Below, in pieces: positions 32,884 through 42,407 of a stretch of DNA of 56,097 bases. Location of the stretch: contig MNTV01000033.1 in NCBI GenBank assembly GCA_001917175.1, positions 48,813 to 104,909 on the forward strand, given 5' to 3'. Made by a program: the position numbers and the translations under genes. Positions within the stretch are counted from its first letter, which is position 1. Every line of letters begins with the position of its first letter. The stretch comes from Azospirillum sp. 51_20 (lineage in GTDB: Bacteria; Pseudomonadota; Alphaproteobacteria; RF32; CAG-239). Under the pieces are notes generated by a model, which did no database searches, was not told the origin of the DNA, and saw nothing but the letters and a program-made list of their open reading frames with translations.

Positions 32884-35520
32884 TTACAGCCCGACGATCC
32901 GTGCCAGCGCTTCCTCAACTTTGGCCTTGTTTTCCAAAGCCTCCGCCCGGCGGCGCTTTTCTTCCTCAACCACCGCGGCCGGCGCACGTTCGACAAAACT
33001 CGGATTTGACAACTTGCGCTCGTAACCGGCAAGATTTTGCTCCAGTCCGGCCAGTTCCTTTTGCAGGCGTTCGCGCTCGGCGGCAAAATCAACTACGCCC
33101 TTAAGCGGGATCAAAAGCGAGGCTTCGCGGAAAACGCTTTGTACCATGTCGGGCGTAATTTCGTCCTCATAGCCGCAGATGTCTTCCAGCCGCGCCAGAG
33201 AGCAGATAATCGGTTTAAAGCGCAGCAGATGCGCAAGCGAATCCGCATTGGCGCCTTTCAGCAGAACCGTCAGCTTGGCACCGGCCGGCAAATTCATTTC
33301 CGCCCGGAGCGAACGGATTGAACCGATCAGTTCAATCACCCAGTCGATGTCGCCGATGGCGGCAGTGTCAAAGCTCTCGTTTTTCGGCCAGGAGACATTG
33401 ATCAGACGTTCGCTGCGGGTGCCGGTATTGTTCCACAGTTCGCTGGTAATAAACGGCATAAACGGATGCAAAATAACCAGAATACGATTTAAAACCCAGG
33501 CAAACGCCGCGCGGGTTTCCGCTTTTTCCTCTTCGTTGCTGCCGTACAAAATCGGTTTAATCATTTCGATATACCAGTCGCAGAACGCCCCCCAGACAAA
33601 CTGGTAAACGGTATTGGCGGCATCGGAAAAGCGGAAGTTGTCAAGATTTTCGGTCAGCTCGACGGTTGCTTCCTTAACTTTGGCAACAATCCAGCGGTTG
33701 ACCGGGTGCTTAACGCCGTTTTCGTCAAAATCCGCCGGCAGCGCGCATTCGTTCATTTCGCCGAAACGGGCAGAGTTCCACAGTTTGGTGGCAAAGTTGC
33801 GGTAGCCCTGAATTCTGGCCTCGGAAACGTTGATGTCGCGCCCCTGGGTTTCCATTGCCGCCATAAAGAAGCGCAAGGCGTCGGCGCCGTACTTTTCGAT
33901 GATTTCCATCGGATCGACGGTGTTGCCTTTGGACTTGGACATTTTGCGTCCCTGTTCGTCGCGAACCAGACCGTGAATATAGGCCTTTTTGAACGGCACT
34001 TTTTTCATTACGTACATACTCATCATCATCATCCGGGCAACCCAGAAGAAAATGATGTCAAAACCGGTAACGAGAACCGAAGTCGGATAGAAAGTGTCCA
34101 GATATTCGCTTTTGTCCGGCCAGCCCAAAGTCGAAAAAGCCCACAGGCCGGAAGAAAACCAGGTGTCGAGCACGTCGGTTTCGCGCGTCAGCTCAACCCG
34201 GGATCCGTAATGCCTGTCGGCCGCCGCCTGCGCTTCCTCTTCGTTTTCCTCACAGAATATCTCGCCGTCGGGACCGTACCAAATCGGCATCTGGTGTCCC
34301 CACCACAGCTGGCGGGAAATGCACCACGGCTGAATGTTGCGCATCCATTCGAAATAAGTTTTCTCGTAAGACTTCGGCACAAACTGCATTTCCCCGTCTT
34401 CAACCGCGCGAATCGCCTCTTTGGCCAGCGTCGGCGCGTCAACGAACCACTGGTCGGTCAGCATCGGTTCGATCACGACGTTGGAACGGTCGCCGTAAGG
34501 GATGACCATCGGGTGATCTTCGATTTTTTCCATAAAGCCCAATTCTTCCAGTTTGGCAATGGTCGCCTTGCGCGCGCTTTGGGTATCCATGCCGGCAAAC
34601 GGCGTATTCTCGTTTAAGGTGGCATCCGGGTTCAAGATATTGATCAGCGGCAGGTTATGACGTTTGCCGACTTCAAAGTCGTTGAAATCGTGCGCCGGGG
34701 TAATTTTAACCGCACCGGTTCCCTTTTCCGGGTCGGCATGGTCGTCGGCCACAATCGGAATCGCCCGGTTGATGATCGGAATAATGCATTCTTTGCCGAT
34801 CAGATGTTTTAACTTTTCATTGTCTTTGGAAACGGCAACCGCGGTATCGCCGAACATGGTTTCCGGCCGGGTGGTGGCAATATGAACAAACTCGCCTTCT
34901 TCCCCTTTGATCGGATATTTGTAATAGTACATTTTGCCGACGGTTTCCTTTTGTACAACTTCCAAATCGGAAACTGCGGTCATGAATTTCGAATCCCAGT
35001 TAACCAGTTTTTTGGCCTTGTAAATCAAACCGTCCTTATAAAGGCGGACAAAGATTTTGCGCACCGCCCGCGAGAGGCCTTCGTCCATGGTGAAGCGTGC
35101 CCGCGACCAGTCGCAGGAAGCGCCCAGACGCCGCAATTGCTTGCAAATGGTGCCGCCGGACTTTTCCTTCCACTGCCAGACGGTTTCGATAAACTTTTCA
35201 CGGCCGAGATCGTGGCGGGTAATTCCTTCCGCGGCAAGATTTCTCTCAACCACCATCTGAGTGGCGATGCCGGCGTGGTCCATGCCGGGCTGCCACAAAA
35301 CGTTTTTGCCGAGCATGCGGTTATAGCGGATAAGGATATCCTGCAAAGTGTCGTCCAGCGCATGCCCCATGTGCAGAACGCCGGTGACGTTCGGCGGCGG
35401 AATGACGACGGCAAAGGCTTCCTTGTTTTTGTTCATGTTCGGTTTGAAATCGCCGGCGGCTTCCCACTCGGCATAAATTTTTTCTTCAAAGTTTTTCGGA
35501 TCGTAAGTCTTGTCTAACAT
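32884..35520 (-). CDS. valS: Valine--tRNA ligase
   Basis: The 878-residue class I synthetase charges tRNA-Val. The HIGH-type motif HMGH is at 50-53 (PPNVTGVLHMGHALDDT). The editing domain follows, KMSKS lies in GRKMSKSKGNT near residue 525, then the anticodon-binding domain and a C-terminal coiled coil (FAAERERLQKELAGLEQNL). The length is normal. It is downstream of popZ and the TolC-like gene in the same direction, an order frequent in Alphaproteobacteria. Confidence 0.97.
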   Translation of the reverse strand: MLDKTYDPKNFEEKIYAEWEAAGDFKPNMNKNKEAFAVVIPPPNVTGVLHMGHALDDTLQDILIRYNRMLGKNVLWQPGMDHAGIATQMVVERNLAAEGITRHDLGREKFIETVWQWKEKSGGTICKQLRRLGASCDWSRARFTMDEGLSRAVRKIFVRLYKDGLIYKAKKLVNWDSKFMTAVSDLEVVQKETVGKMYYYKYPIKGEEGEFVHIATTRPETMFGDTAVAVSKDNEKLKHLIGKECIIPIINRAIPIVADDHADPEKGTGAVKITPAHDFNDFEVGKRHNLPLINILNPDATLNENTPFAGMDTQSARKATIAKLEELGFMEKIEDHPMVIPYGDRSNVVIEPMLTDQWFVDAPTLAKEAIRAVEDGEMQFVPKSYEKTYFEWMRNIQPWCISRQLWWGHQMPIWYGPDGEIFCEENEEEAQAAADRHYGSRVELTRETDVLDTWFSSGLWAFSTLGWPDKSEYLDTFYPTSVLVTGFDIIFFWVARMMMMSMYVMKKVPFKKAYIHGLVRDEQGRKMSKSKGNTVDPMEIIEKYGADALRFFMAAMETQGRDINVSEARIQGYRNFATKLWNSARFGEMNECALPADFDENGVKHPVNRWIVAKVKEATVELTENLDNFRFSDAANTVYQFVWGAFCDWYIEMIKPILYGSNEEEKAETRAAFAWVLNRILVILHPFMPFITSELWNNTGTRSERLINVSWPKNESFDTAAIGDIDWVIELIGSIRSLRAEMNLPAGAKLTVLLKGANADSLAHLLRFKPIICSLARLEDICGYEDEITPDMVQSVFREASLLIPLKGVVDFAAERERLQKELAGLEQNLAGYERKLSNPSFVERAPAAVVEEEKRRRAEALENKAKVEEALARIVGL

Positions 35521-35633
35521 ATTATTTTTCCAATTTTAACAGATTTCATCACTAAAAACGCAAACAGCCCGCAAAGTTTTCACAGCTTCGTGGGCAGCAA
35601 ACAGGGAGGCCGGCGCCGACGGAAAATTCTCCG

Positions 35634-36413
35634 TCAGCGTCCGCCGGCCTTTACCATCACTCGTTTAACTTCTTCGGCAACCAGTTTCGGCAGATAGTGG
35701 GAAAGCCATTCTTCCAAAACCGGAACCACGGTTTCCCTTACCGTTTCCTGCAGCATCCGGTTATCAAGCTTTTCCGCAACCGCCTGCCGGGCAATTCCGC
35801 GCAAAAGGGCATCGGCGTCGAAAGCCGGCTGTTCGGCACGGCGGCGGAAATCGTTTTGTTCAAACATCCGGGTAAAACTGCTGATGATTTCTTCGGAAAC
35901 ATCCGCCGACGACGTCTTCTCCCGACCAGCGGGAGCGGCCTTTTCCCGCTCATCGGGTTCCGCGGCGGAAACTGCCGGCGGCAAAACCGTTTCTTCCGCC
36001 GGAGTGTTTTTTTCTTCGGCCGGATTTTCTTCGGCCCGAACCGCGGCAGCTTTTTCTTCCGGCCGGCCGACAATAACTCCGGGCAAAGAAAAACCGTCCG
36101 CCCCGGCGGCGGAAAACTCTTCCGCGGCGGCAAAGTGCCGGTTTGCACCGGCAAAATACTCCGCCGTTTCTTCGTCCGCAACTCTTGTTTTGCGGGCTTC
36201 CGATATCAGGCGTCCGGGAACGGCAGAAGGGATCTCCGGCTTTGCCGCCGGCGCCGGCTCTTCGCGGACGATCATCGAAGGCTGCAGTTCAAACACCTCT
36301 TCTTCCGCTTCCTTACGGCGCAAAGCTTCGTCCGCTCCGCTTTCCTCGAGGATTTTACGGATGGAGGCCAGAATTTCGGCCATTGAGAGTTCTTTGTTTT
36401 CCTGTTCTGCCAT
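35634..36413 (-). CDS. popZ: PopZ-like polar organising protein (DUF2497)
   Basis: The 259-residue acidic protein begins MAEQENKELSMAEILASIRKIL, the conserved N-terminal helix of PopZ that binds client proteins. A Pro/Glu/Ala-rich disordered linker follows (about 35-200). It ends with the oligomerisation region VREAVVP-type helix (here ETVVPVLEEWLSHYLPKLVAEEV). PopZ forms polar condensates that anchor the chromosome origin through ParB. The linker composition and both conserved ends fit well. The gene lies between the TolC-like gene (14 bases upstream) and valS. Dedicated alphaproteobacterial families of this type support the taxonomic inference. Confidence 0.9.
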   Translation of the reverse strand: MAEQENKELSMAEILASIRKILEESGADEALRRKEAEEEVFELQPSMIVREEPAPAAKPEIPSAVPGRLISEARKTRVADEETAEYFAGANRHFAAAEEFSAAGADGFSLPGVIVGRPEEKAAAVRAEENPAEEKNTPAEETVLPPAVSAAEPDEREKAAPAGREKTSSADVSEEIISSFTRMFEQNDFRRRAEQPAFDADALLRGIARQAVAEKLDNRMLQETVRETVVPVLEEWLSHYLPKLVAEEVKRVMVKAGGR

Positions 36414-36427
36414 ATTATTTTCCCGTA

Positions 36428-37789
36428 TTAATCATCCGTTGACAAGGACAACCATTTGCCCCGGGTTTCCTTATAATATTTCTTCGGATGATACAATTCA
36501 ACATTAAGCTTCAGGTTTTCGGCCGTCAGCTTGCCCATTGCCTGCATAACCTGCATGGCCGACAGATAATATTCGCGGCGCGCCTTAACCACTTCGACCT
36601 TGGAATCGAGCAGCAGCTGAAAAGCGTTCAGCACGTCCAGCACCGTACGGTTGCCGAGAGCCTCTTCTTTTCTTACGCCGTCAAGAGCAATTTCGTTGGC
36701 TTTGACCTGATCCTGCAGAGCCTTGATCATGGCATCGTTGGCCACCATCGACTCCCAGTAGCTGGTGATGTCGGAAACGGCGGCGCGCTCGGCGCTCAGA
36801 ACCTGCTCGTGAGCCTGCCATTTGGTATATTTGCTCTGACGGATTTTGGCACGGTTTTCACCGGCGTCGTACAGGGGGATCGTCATATTGATGCCGAATT
36901 CGACGCTGTCGACGGTGGTATCGTTCAAACCGCTGTGTTTGGGATCGTTTTTCGTCTGTGCGACTTCACCGGTAGCGGCAACCTGCGGCAGCAGCGCGCC
37001 GTAGTTGGCCTTAACCGTGTATTCGCTGGCTTCAAGCGCCCGTTTGGCGGCCAGAACCTCATAGTTGTTGCTCATCGTATAAGCCAGCGCCTGCTCAAAA
37101 GTCGCGGGCAGAAACTCGTGAATGTTGTCGGGTTCGCTCAGGTCTTCCGGCTGTTTACCGATAACCTGCTTATAAACCGCGCGGGAAACCTGAAGGCTGC
37201 CCTCAGCGCTGATACGGCTTGCGGTTGCCTGAGAAAGACTCGACCGTGCCTGCGCAACGTCGGTACGGGTCAGCTCGCCGACGTTGAAACGTTCAATCGT
37301 TTCGTCCAGCTGTTTTTTCAAAAGCTTTTCGTTGTTTTTCTGCAAATCAACGATAGCCGCGTCACGGACGACGTTCAGATAGGCTTCGGAAGCGCTCAAA
37401 AAAACAGACTGTTCGTAATTCGACAGATTGTACTGTTCGGCGCGCACGTTGCTGTCTGCGGCTTTTACCGAATTGTAGGTGGACAGGCCGTTAAACAGCG
37501 GCTGGGTGATTTTTGCCCCGATCGAAGACGCCCGGCTGCCGTCATCGGTATTGTCGCTGTCGTTGTTGTTGCGGATGTCGGAATAGCCGCCGGTCAGATC
37601 AATGGTAGGACGGAAACCGGATTTGGCGATCGCCACGTTTTCGTCAACCGCACGCAGGTAGGCCCGCTGAGCCTGCAGATCCGGGTTGCTGCTATAGGCC
37701 TCGCCCAGAGCTTCGAAAATCGTTTCCGCCCGAGCCGGAGCGCACAGCAAAACGCTGCTCATCAAAACTGATGCAAAATATCTTTTCAT
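36428..37789 (-). CDS. tolC: TolC family outer-membrane efflux protein
   Basis: The 453-residue product has a signal peptide (MKRYFASVLMSSVLLCAPARA, cleaved before ETIFEAL). Two homologous OEP halves of helices and beta strands follow: YSSNPDLQAQRAYLRAVDEN and PTIDLTGGYSD in the first, GALLPQVAATGEVAQT in the second, and GNRTVLDVLNAFQLLLDSKVE near the end. TolC trimers form the outer-membrane duct of type I secretion and RND efflux. It is transcribed alone or with popZ from a promoter at 37822-37849. The autotransporters and this exporter lie close together but work by different routes. Confidence 0.93.
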   Translation of the reverse strand: MKRYFASVLMSSVLLCAPARAETIFEALGEAYSSNPDLQAQRAYLRAVDENVAIAKSGFRPTIDLTGGYSDIRNNNDSDNTDDGSRASSIGAKITQPLFNGLSTYNSVKAADSNVRAEQYNLSNYEQSVFLSASEAYLNVVRDAAIVDLQKNNEKLLKKQLDETIERFNVGELTRTDVAQARSSLSQATASRISAEGSLQVSRAVYKQVIGKQPEDLSEPDNIHEFLPATFEQALAYTMSNNYEVLAAKRALEASEYTVKANYGALLPQVAATGEVAQTKNDPKHSGLNDTTVDSVEFGINMTIPLYDAGENRAKIRQSKYTKWQAHEQVLSAERAAVSDITSYWESMVANDAMIKALQDQVKANEIALDGVRKEEALGNRTVLDVLNAFQLLLDSKVEVVKARREYYLSAMQVMQAMGKLTAENLKLNVELYHPKKYYKETRGKWLSLSTDD

Positions 37790-37821
37790 TATTAATCCCT
37801 CTTTTAACTTTAGCTTTGCTG

Positions 37822-37849
37822 ATTATATTCTATTTTTTACCGATTGCAA
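37822..37849 (-). promoter_or_regulatory. Promoter of the tolC-popZ unit
   Basis: On the minus strand TTGCAA (37844-37849), 16 bases, TATAAT (37822-37827), about 33 bases before the tolC start codon. Confidence 0.65.
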
Positions 37850-37983
37850 TTAAAATATTTCGCCGCAAAAACAATCGACAGCGTGCGGACAAACGATAAA
37901 ATTTCCGGTTTGTTAACGATATTTCAAACAATTGACGCGTATGCTTTCGGACAAACCAATATTATCAGGAAACAGGAGACAAA

Positions 37984-40458
37984 ATGGTTAAGGAAAATTC
38001 GGTTATATTAAATGAAATCGACAAAGCCAGACTGAAACTTTCAATCGAACATTATACCAAATATTTTATCGGCAAGCGCACCTGCGAGATCAGCAAGGAA
38101 GAAGCGCTGAAAGTAATTTCGCTCGCGGTGCGCGAGTTCGCCATGGACCGGATGTACCAGACGATCGCCCGCTATAACAAAGTCAACTCCAAACGGGTTT
38201 ATTATCTGTCGATCGAATACCTGATCGGCCGTTCGCTCGAAAACAACCTGCATAACCTCGGACTGTTCAACATCTTAAAAAACATCAAGATCGACGGCTG
38301 GCCGTGGGAATCTCTGGAAGAAATCTTTGACACCGAATACGATCCGGCGCTCGGCAACGGCGGGCTCGGACGGCTGGCCGCCTGTTACCTGGATTCGATG
38401 GCCTCGCTCGGCATTCCCGGTTTCGGCTACGGCATCAACTATGAATACGGCCTGTTCAAACAAAAATTTGAAAACGGCTATCAGGTAGAAATGGCCGACA
38501 GCTGGGAAGGCGAAGACTCGCCCTGGCAGTTTGCCCGCCCCGACCGGCGCATTTCCATCCCCATGTACGGCGAGGTGGAAACCCAGTATGCCGCTAACGG
38601 AGAACCGATGTTCATCTGGAAAAACTCCGCCCACATCTACGGCATTCCGTTTGACTTTCCGGTGGTCGGCTATAACGGCAAATCGGTCAACTACCTGCGT
38701 CTGTTCTCGGCCGAAGGCGACGAACAGCTTGACATCAACGTCTTCAACAAAGGCGGTTACATCGACGCCCTGAAAGACAAAATCGAAAACGAAACCATCT
38801 CCAAAGTGCTGTACCCGTCCGACAGTATCGAATCGGGCAAGGAACTGCGCCTGAAGCAACAATATTTCTTCGTTTCCTGCGCCATCCAGGACATCATCCG
38901 CCGCTTTATGGAAAAGAGCAACGATTTTCACCGGATGCCGGAATATATCTGCATTCAGTTAAACGATACCCACCCGGCGCTGGCCATCCCCGAAATGATG
39001 CATCAGCTGATCGACGTTTACGGACAGTCCTGGAACACCGCCTGGGAAGTCACTACCAAAATTTTTGCCTACACCAACCATACCCTGCTGCCGGAAGCAC
39101 TGGAAGTCTGGCCGGCCCGGATGATGGGACGGATGCTGCCGCGGCATCTGCAGATCATCTATGAAATCAACCGCCGCTTCATCGAATTTGCCAAAACCAA
39201 ATTCGGCGACCGGCCGGACAAACTGGGCAAAGTTTCCATCGTATCGGGCGACGGCAACAACCAGATCATCCGCATGGCCAACCTTTCGATCGTCGGTTCC
39301 TTCAAAGTTAACGGGGTGGCAAAAATCCATTCGGAATTGCTGAAAACCCGCCTGGTGCCGGAATTCTACGAACTGTGGCCGGAAAAATTCATCAACGTAA
39401 CCAACGGCATCACTCCGCGGCGCTGGCTGTACCACGCCAACACGCCGCTGGCAACGCTCATTTCGTCCAAGATCGGCGACGACTGGATCACCAATCTTGA
39501 CCTTCTGCAACAGATTGAAAACTTCGTCGACGACCCCGAATTTGTGGCCGACTTTATGAAAATCAAAAAGGAAAACAAAGAACGGCTGGCCAAGAAAATC
39601 TTCAAGACCACCGGCGTGGCCGTCAACACCGAAAGCATTTTCATCGTTCAGGCCAAACGCATTCACGAATACAAACGTCAGCTGATGACCATTCTTCAGG
39701 TAATCGGCGACTATCTGGCAATCATTAAGGACAATGCCGTTCCGCCCTGCCCGAAAACTTACATTTTCGCCGGCAAGGCCGCGCCGTCGTACAACTTTGC
39801 CAAACTGATCATCAAACTGATCAACAACGTGGCCGAGGTTGTCAACAACGATCCGCGGGTCAATGACAGAATCAAGGTCGTCTTCGTGCCCGATTACAAG
39901 GTTTCGCTGGCGGAACTGCTGATCCCCGCCGCCGACATCAGCATTCAGAATTCGACCGCGGGTTTTGAAGCTTCGGGCACCGGCAACATGAAATTTGCCT
40001 TAAACGGCGCCTTAACTGTCGGCACCTATGATGGCGCCAACATCGAAATCCGCGAAGCCGTCGGCGAAGACAACTTCTACCTCTTCGGCCTGCGCGAAGA
40101 GCAAATTGCCGAAATGCATGCCAACAACTCCTATAAGCCGCACGAGGTTTACGACCGCTCGGATTATATCAAACGAATCATGAATTCGCTCAACTCAAAC
40201 ATGTTCTGCGAAAAAGAATATGTATTGCTGTTTAAGATGATCTACGAAGAACTTTTGTCGCGCGACTATTATATGGTACTGGCAGACCTGGCCGAATTCA
40301 ATCAGGCGCTGCATCGTGCGGAACACGATTATCTCAACCGCGAAGAATGGGCCAAGGCGGCCATTCGCAACGTTGCCCGCATCGGTCGTTTTTCAAGCGA
40401 CCGCGCGGTAATGGAATATGCCGACAAAATCTGGCACATAAAACCGGTGGCCGAATAA
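37984..40458 (+). CDS. glgP: Glycogen/alpha-glucan phosphorylase
   Basis: The 824-residue cytoplasmic enzyme releases glucose-1-phosphate from alpha-1,4-glucan ends. The length is typical. Landmarks are DPALGNGGLGRLAACYLDS, QLNDTHPALAIPEMM, VTNGITPRRWL and the pyridoxal-phosphate lysine in GTGNMKFALNGALTVGT (Lys670). AGGAG precedes the ATG. The gene stands alone between the divergent tolC and its own terminator, about 7.5 kb from the glgB-glgX-malQ operon with which it completes glycogen breakdown. Confidence 0.97.
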   Translation: MVKENSVILNEIDKARLKLSIEHYTKYFIGKRTCEISKEEALKVISLAVREFAMDRMYQTIARYNKVNSKRVYYLSIEYLIGRSLENNLHNLGLFNILKNIKIDGWPWESLEEIFDTEYDPALGNGGLGRLAACYLDSMASLGIPGFGYGINYEYGLFKQKFENGYQVEMADSWEGEDSPWQFARPDRRISIPMYGEVETQYAANGEPMFIWKNSAHIYGIPFDFPVVGYNGKSVNYLRLFSAEGDEQLDINVFNKGGYIDALKDKIENETISKVLYPSDSIESGKELRLKQQYFFVSCAIQDIIRRFMEKSNDFHRMPEYICIQLNDTHPALAIPEMMHQLIDVYGQSWNTAWEVTTKIFAYTNHTLLPEALEVWPARMMGRMLPRHLQIIYEINRRFIEFAKTKFGDRPDKLGKVSIVSGDGNNQIIRMANLSIVGSFKVNGVAKIHSELLKTRLVPEFYELWPEKFINVTNGITPRRWLYHANTPLATLISSKIGDDWITNLDLLQQIENFVDDPEFVADFMKIKKENKERLAKKIFKTTGVAVNTESIFIVQAKRIHEYKRQLMTILQVIGDYLAIIKDNAVPPCPKTYIFAGKAAPSYNFAKLIIKLINNVAEVVNNDPRVNDRIKVVFVPDYKVSLAELLIPAADISIQNSTAGFEASGTGNMKFALNGALTVGTYDGANIEIREAVGEDNFYLFGLREEQIAEMHANNSYKPHEVYDRSDYIKRIMNSLNSNMFCEKEYVLLFKMIYEELLSRDYYMVLADLAEFNQALHRAEHDYLNREEWAKAAIRNVARIGRFSSDRAVMEYADKIWHIKPVAE

Positions 40459-40477
40459 ACATCATCTGCTATAACAG

Positions 40478-40508
40478 AAAAACTCCCGGAAGATTTCCGG
40501 GAGTTTTT
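40478..40508. terminator. Bidirectional terminator between glgP and the autotransporter
   Basis: AACTCCCGGAA and TTCCGGGAGTT arms around GAT, with A and T runs on both sides, serve the convergent genes. Confidence 0.9.
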
Positions 40509-40521
40509 GTTTGGGGTATGA

Positions 40522-42216
40522 CTACCAAGCGTAGTTCAGCCCTAAGCCAAAGGTTGCGGCATCATAGTCGCTGCCGAAGGTGTAGTTGGCCCAGCCGTAA
40601 GCCGAAAGCTGATCGGTGAAGCCCCAGCGGCCGCCGAGTTCAACCCGGCCAAGCGTGTCATCGTCAAGCGTATTGACTTTGCCCAAGCCGGTGATGTTGA
40701 CTTCGTCACCGTCAACAAAGGTTTGCACAATGCTCGGTTTGAGGTAGACATTGGCCAGACCGTCGTCCGTTTTCAGGACTTTGGTCAGCTTAACACCGGC
40801 TTCAAGTTCAATCTGTCTAAGATCGCTGTATTTAGCCCGCTTGCCGGCGCTGTCGGTCGCATCATCATAGTTGACCTGCGTATAGAAGGCGCCCAAACTC
40901 GGAGTCAGATAAACCGTATCGGTCAACGCGTAGTCATAACCGGCCTCAACACTGCCGCCGAACTCAACCCCGTCGGTATCGGATTTGATTCCGTCGTCGG
41001 TTTTGATATCGGCCTGCTGGATACCGCCGTACAAGGTCGCGAAACCATACCAGTTGTTTTTATCATAGCGATAGTATAAACCGGCCAGATAGCTGTCGAT
41101 ATCGACCTCGGAACCGATGGTTGCGTAATAATGCTTGCCATTGCCGTTCATATCGTAATTACCCTTGCGGTAAGATACAAACACACCGATCTTGTTGTTT
41201 AAGTCATGCTGCAGGTCGCCGCCGGCTTCAATACCCCAAATATCGGCATCGATATCAAACGGGGCATCATAGTTGGAAGTGTAATAAGTCGGGTTGACCC
41301 ACAACTGTTGATGCGGTTCCCCATTCCAATAGGCATCGACAAAGCTGCAAGAACGGGTATAAACGCGGTTGTTGGTGATTTGATTGGCTACATTGTCAAC
41401 CATGCTTCTGGTTTGCTCGATCGCAGCCATCGGCAAAGCGCCGTAGGCAATCACTTCCGGGGCAACTTTGCGGTTGTTGACAGTCGGGATTTCCGGGGTC
41501 GGAACATCCGGGATCTCGGGATCGGGTACATCCGGATTGGGACGCTCGCCCGGTTCCACACCGGCATATTCATTTGCTTCATCGCCCATGGTCAGTTCCC
41601 ATTTGTTAGCGTTCTCTGCAGTCTGGGTGTATTTAACGTCAAACATATAAGGACTGCGGTAGACACGCCAGACGGCAAAGGAATCGGCGTTACCGGTGGT
41701 GTCATTTTCCGATTGGGCAAACAAAATGCTCTCGCCGCGGATATCTTTACCTGATGTCGGATAAAGTACCAGTTTAGTCGTTCCCTCAACATTGCCGTTG
41801 ACTTTCAAAACATCGGCGGTCAGATTTTCTACGTCGACGTCTAAATGCAAGAAACTGTTGTTGGCCTTGTAGCCTGCCAGTTCGACTGTATCTTGATATT
41901 GATTGTAGAGATCAAAAGCGGCGTTGTTCAAAGACAGCGAGGTGACAGCGGCAGCATCTAAATCGGCAGTGCCGTCTGCATTAAGCGCAGCGATAAAACG
42001 ACCGTGTCCGTCCCAGTTATTGGCAGTTTGATCTTCATGCTGATAAGCGCCAAAACGAAGAGTGGTGGCATCAACTATCACCACACCGGCATTGATAATA
42101 TCATTGTTGATTGAGATATACTGGTTGGTTAAGCCATCTTCGTTCAATGCTCCGTCGCCTTTGAATGTGAGGGTATAATGACTACTATAATCAATTTTTC
42201 CTTCCATATCCCACAT
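40522..42216 (-). CDS. Autotransporter, C-terminal part (passenger end and beta-barrel)
   Basis: This 564-codon frame encodes the end of a passenger, a Pro-rich linker (VEPGERPNPDVPDPEIPDVP) and a 12-strand type autotransporter barrel from about residue 265. It ends FGLGLNYAW with the terminal aromatic residue needed for BAM insertion. Barrel landmarks include QLWVNPTYYTSNYD, GIEAGGDLQHDLNNKIGVF and YGWANYTFGSDYDAA. The frame is open to 42474 without a proper start or ribosome site. Its upstream codons (AVYIGEGDNHLIFKSRDQ) are ordinary autotransporter sequence, so it is the 3' part of the gene starting at 43652, separated by a one-base frameshift. Confidence 0.85.
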   Translation of the reverse strand: MWDMEGKIDYSSHYTLTFKGDGALNEDGLTNQYISINNDIINAGVVIVDATTLRFGAYQHEDQTANNWDGHGRFIAALNADGTADLDAAAVTSLSLNNAAFDLYNQYQDTVELAGYKANNSFLHLDVDVENLTADVLKVNGNVEGTTKLVLYPTSGKDIRGESILFAQSENDTTGNADSFAVWRVYRSPYMFDVKYTQTAENANKWELTMGDEANEYAGVEPGERPNPDVPDPEIPDVPTPEIPTVNNRKVAPEVIAYGALPMAAIEQTRSMVDNVANQITNNRVYTRSCSFVDAYWNGEPHQQLWVNPTYYTSNYDAPFDIDADIWGIEAGGDLQHDLNNKIGVFVSYRKGNYDMNGNGKHYYATIGSEVDIDSYLAGLYYRYDKNNWYGFATLYGGIQQADIKTDDGIKSDTDGVEFGGSVEAGYDYALTDTVYLTPSLGAFYTQVNYDDATDSAGKRAKYSDLRQIELEAGVKLTKVLKTDDGLANVYLKPSIVQTFVDGDEVNITGLGKVNTLDDDTLGRVELGGRWGFTDQLSAYGWANYTFGSDYDAATFGLGLNYAW

Positions 42217-42407
42217 TATGGTATCTGCTCCATCAATATTATCATTGATGATCCATGCCCCGCCGCCGGTGGTGTCAAAATTAATTATGTGATTAGAGTC
42301 TCCTCCTGAATATGTATTAATAAATATTGCATTGTAATTTTTGCCGCGATTTATATCTTTTGTATAATTACCGGAGAAAAACAGAGTTTGATCACGGCTT
42401 TTGAATA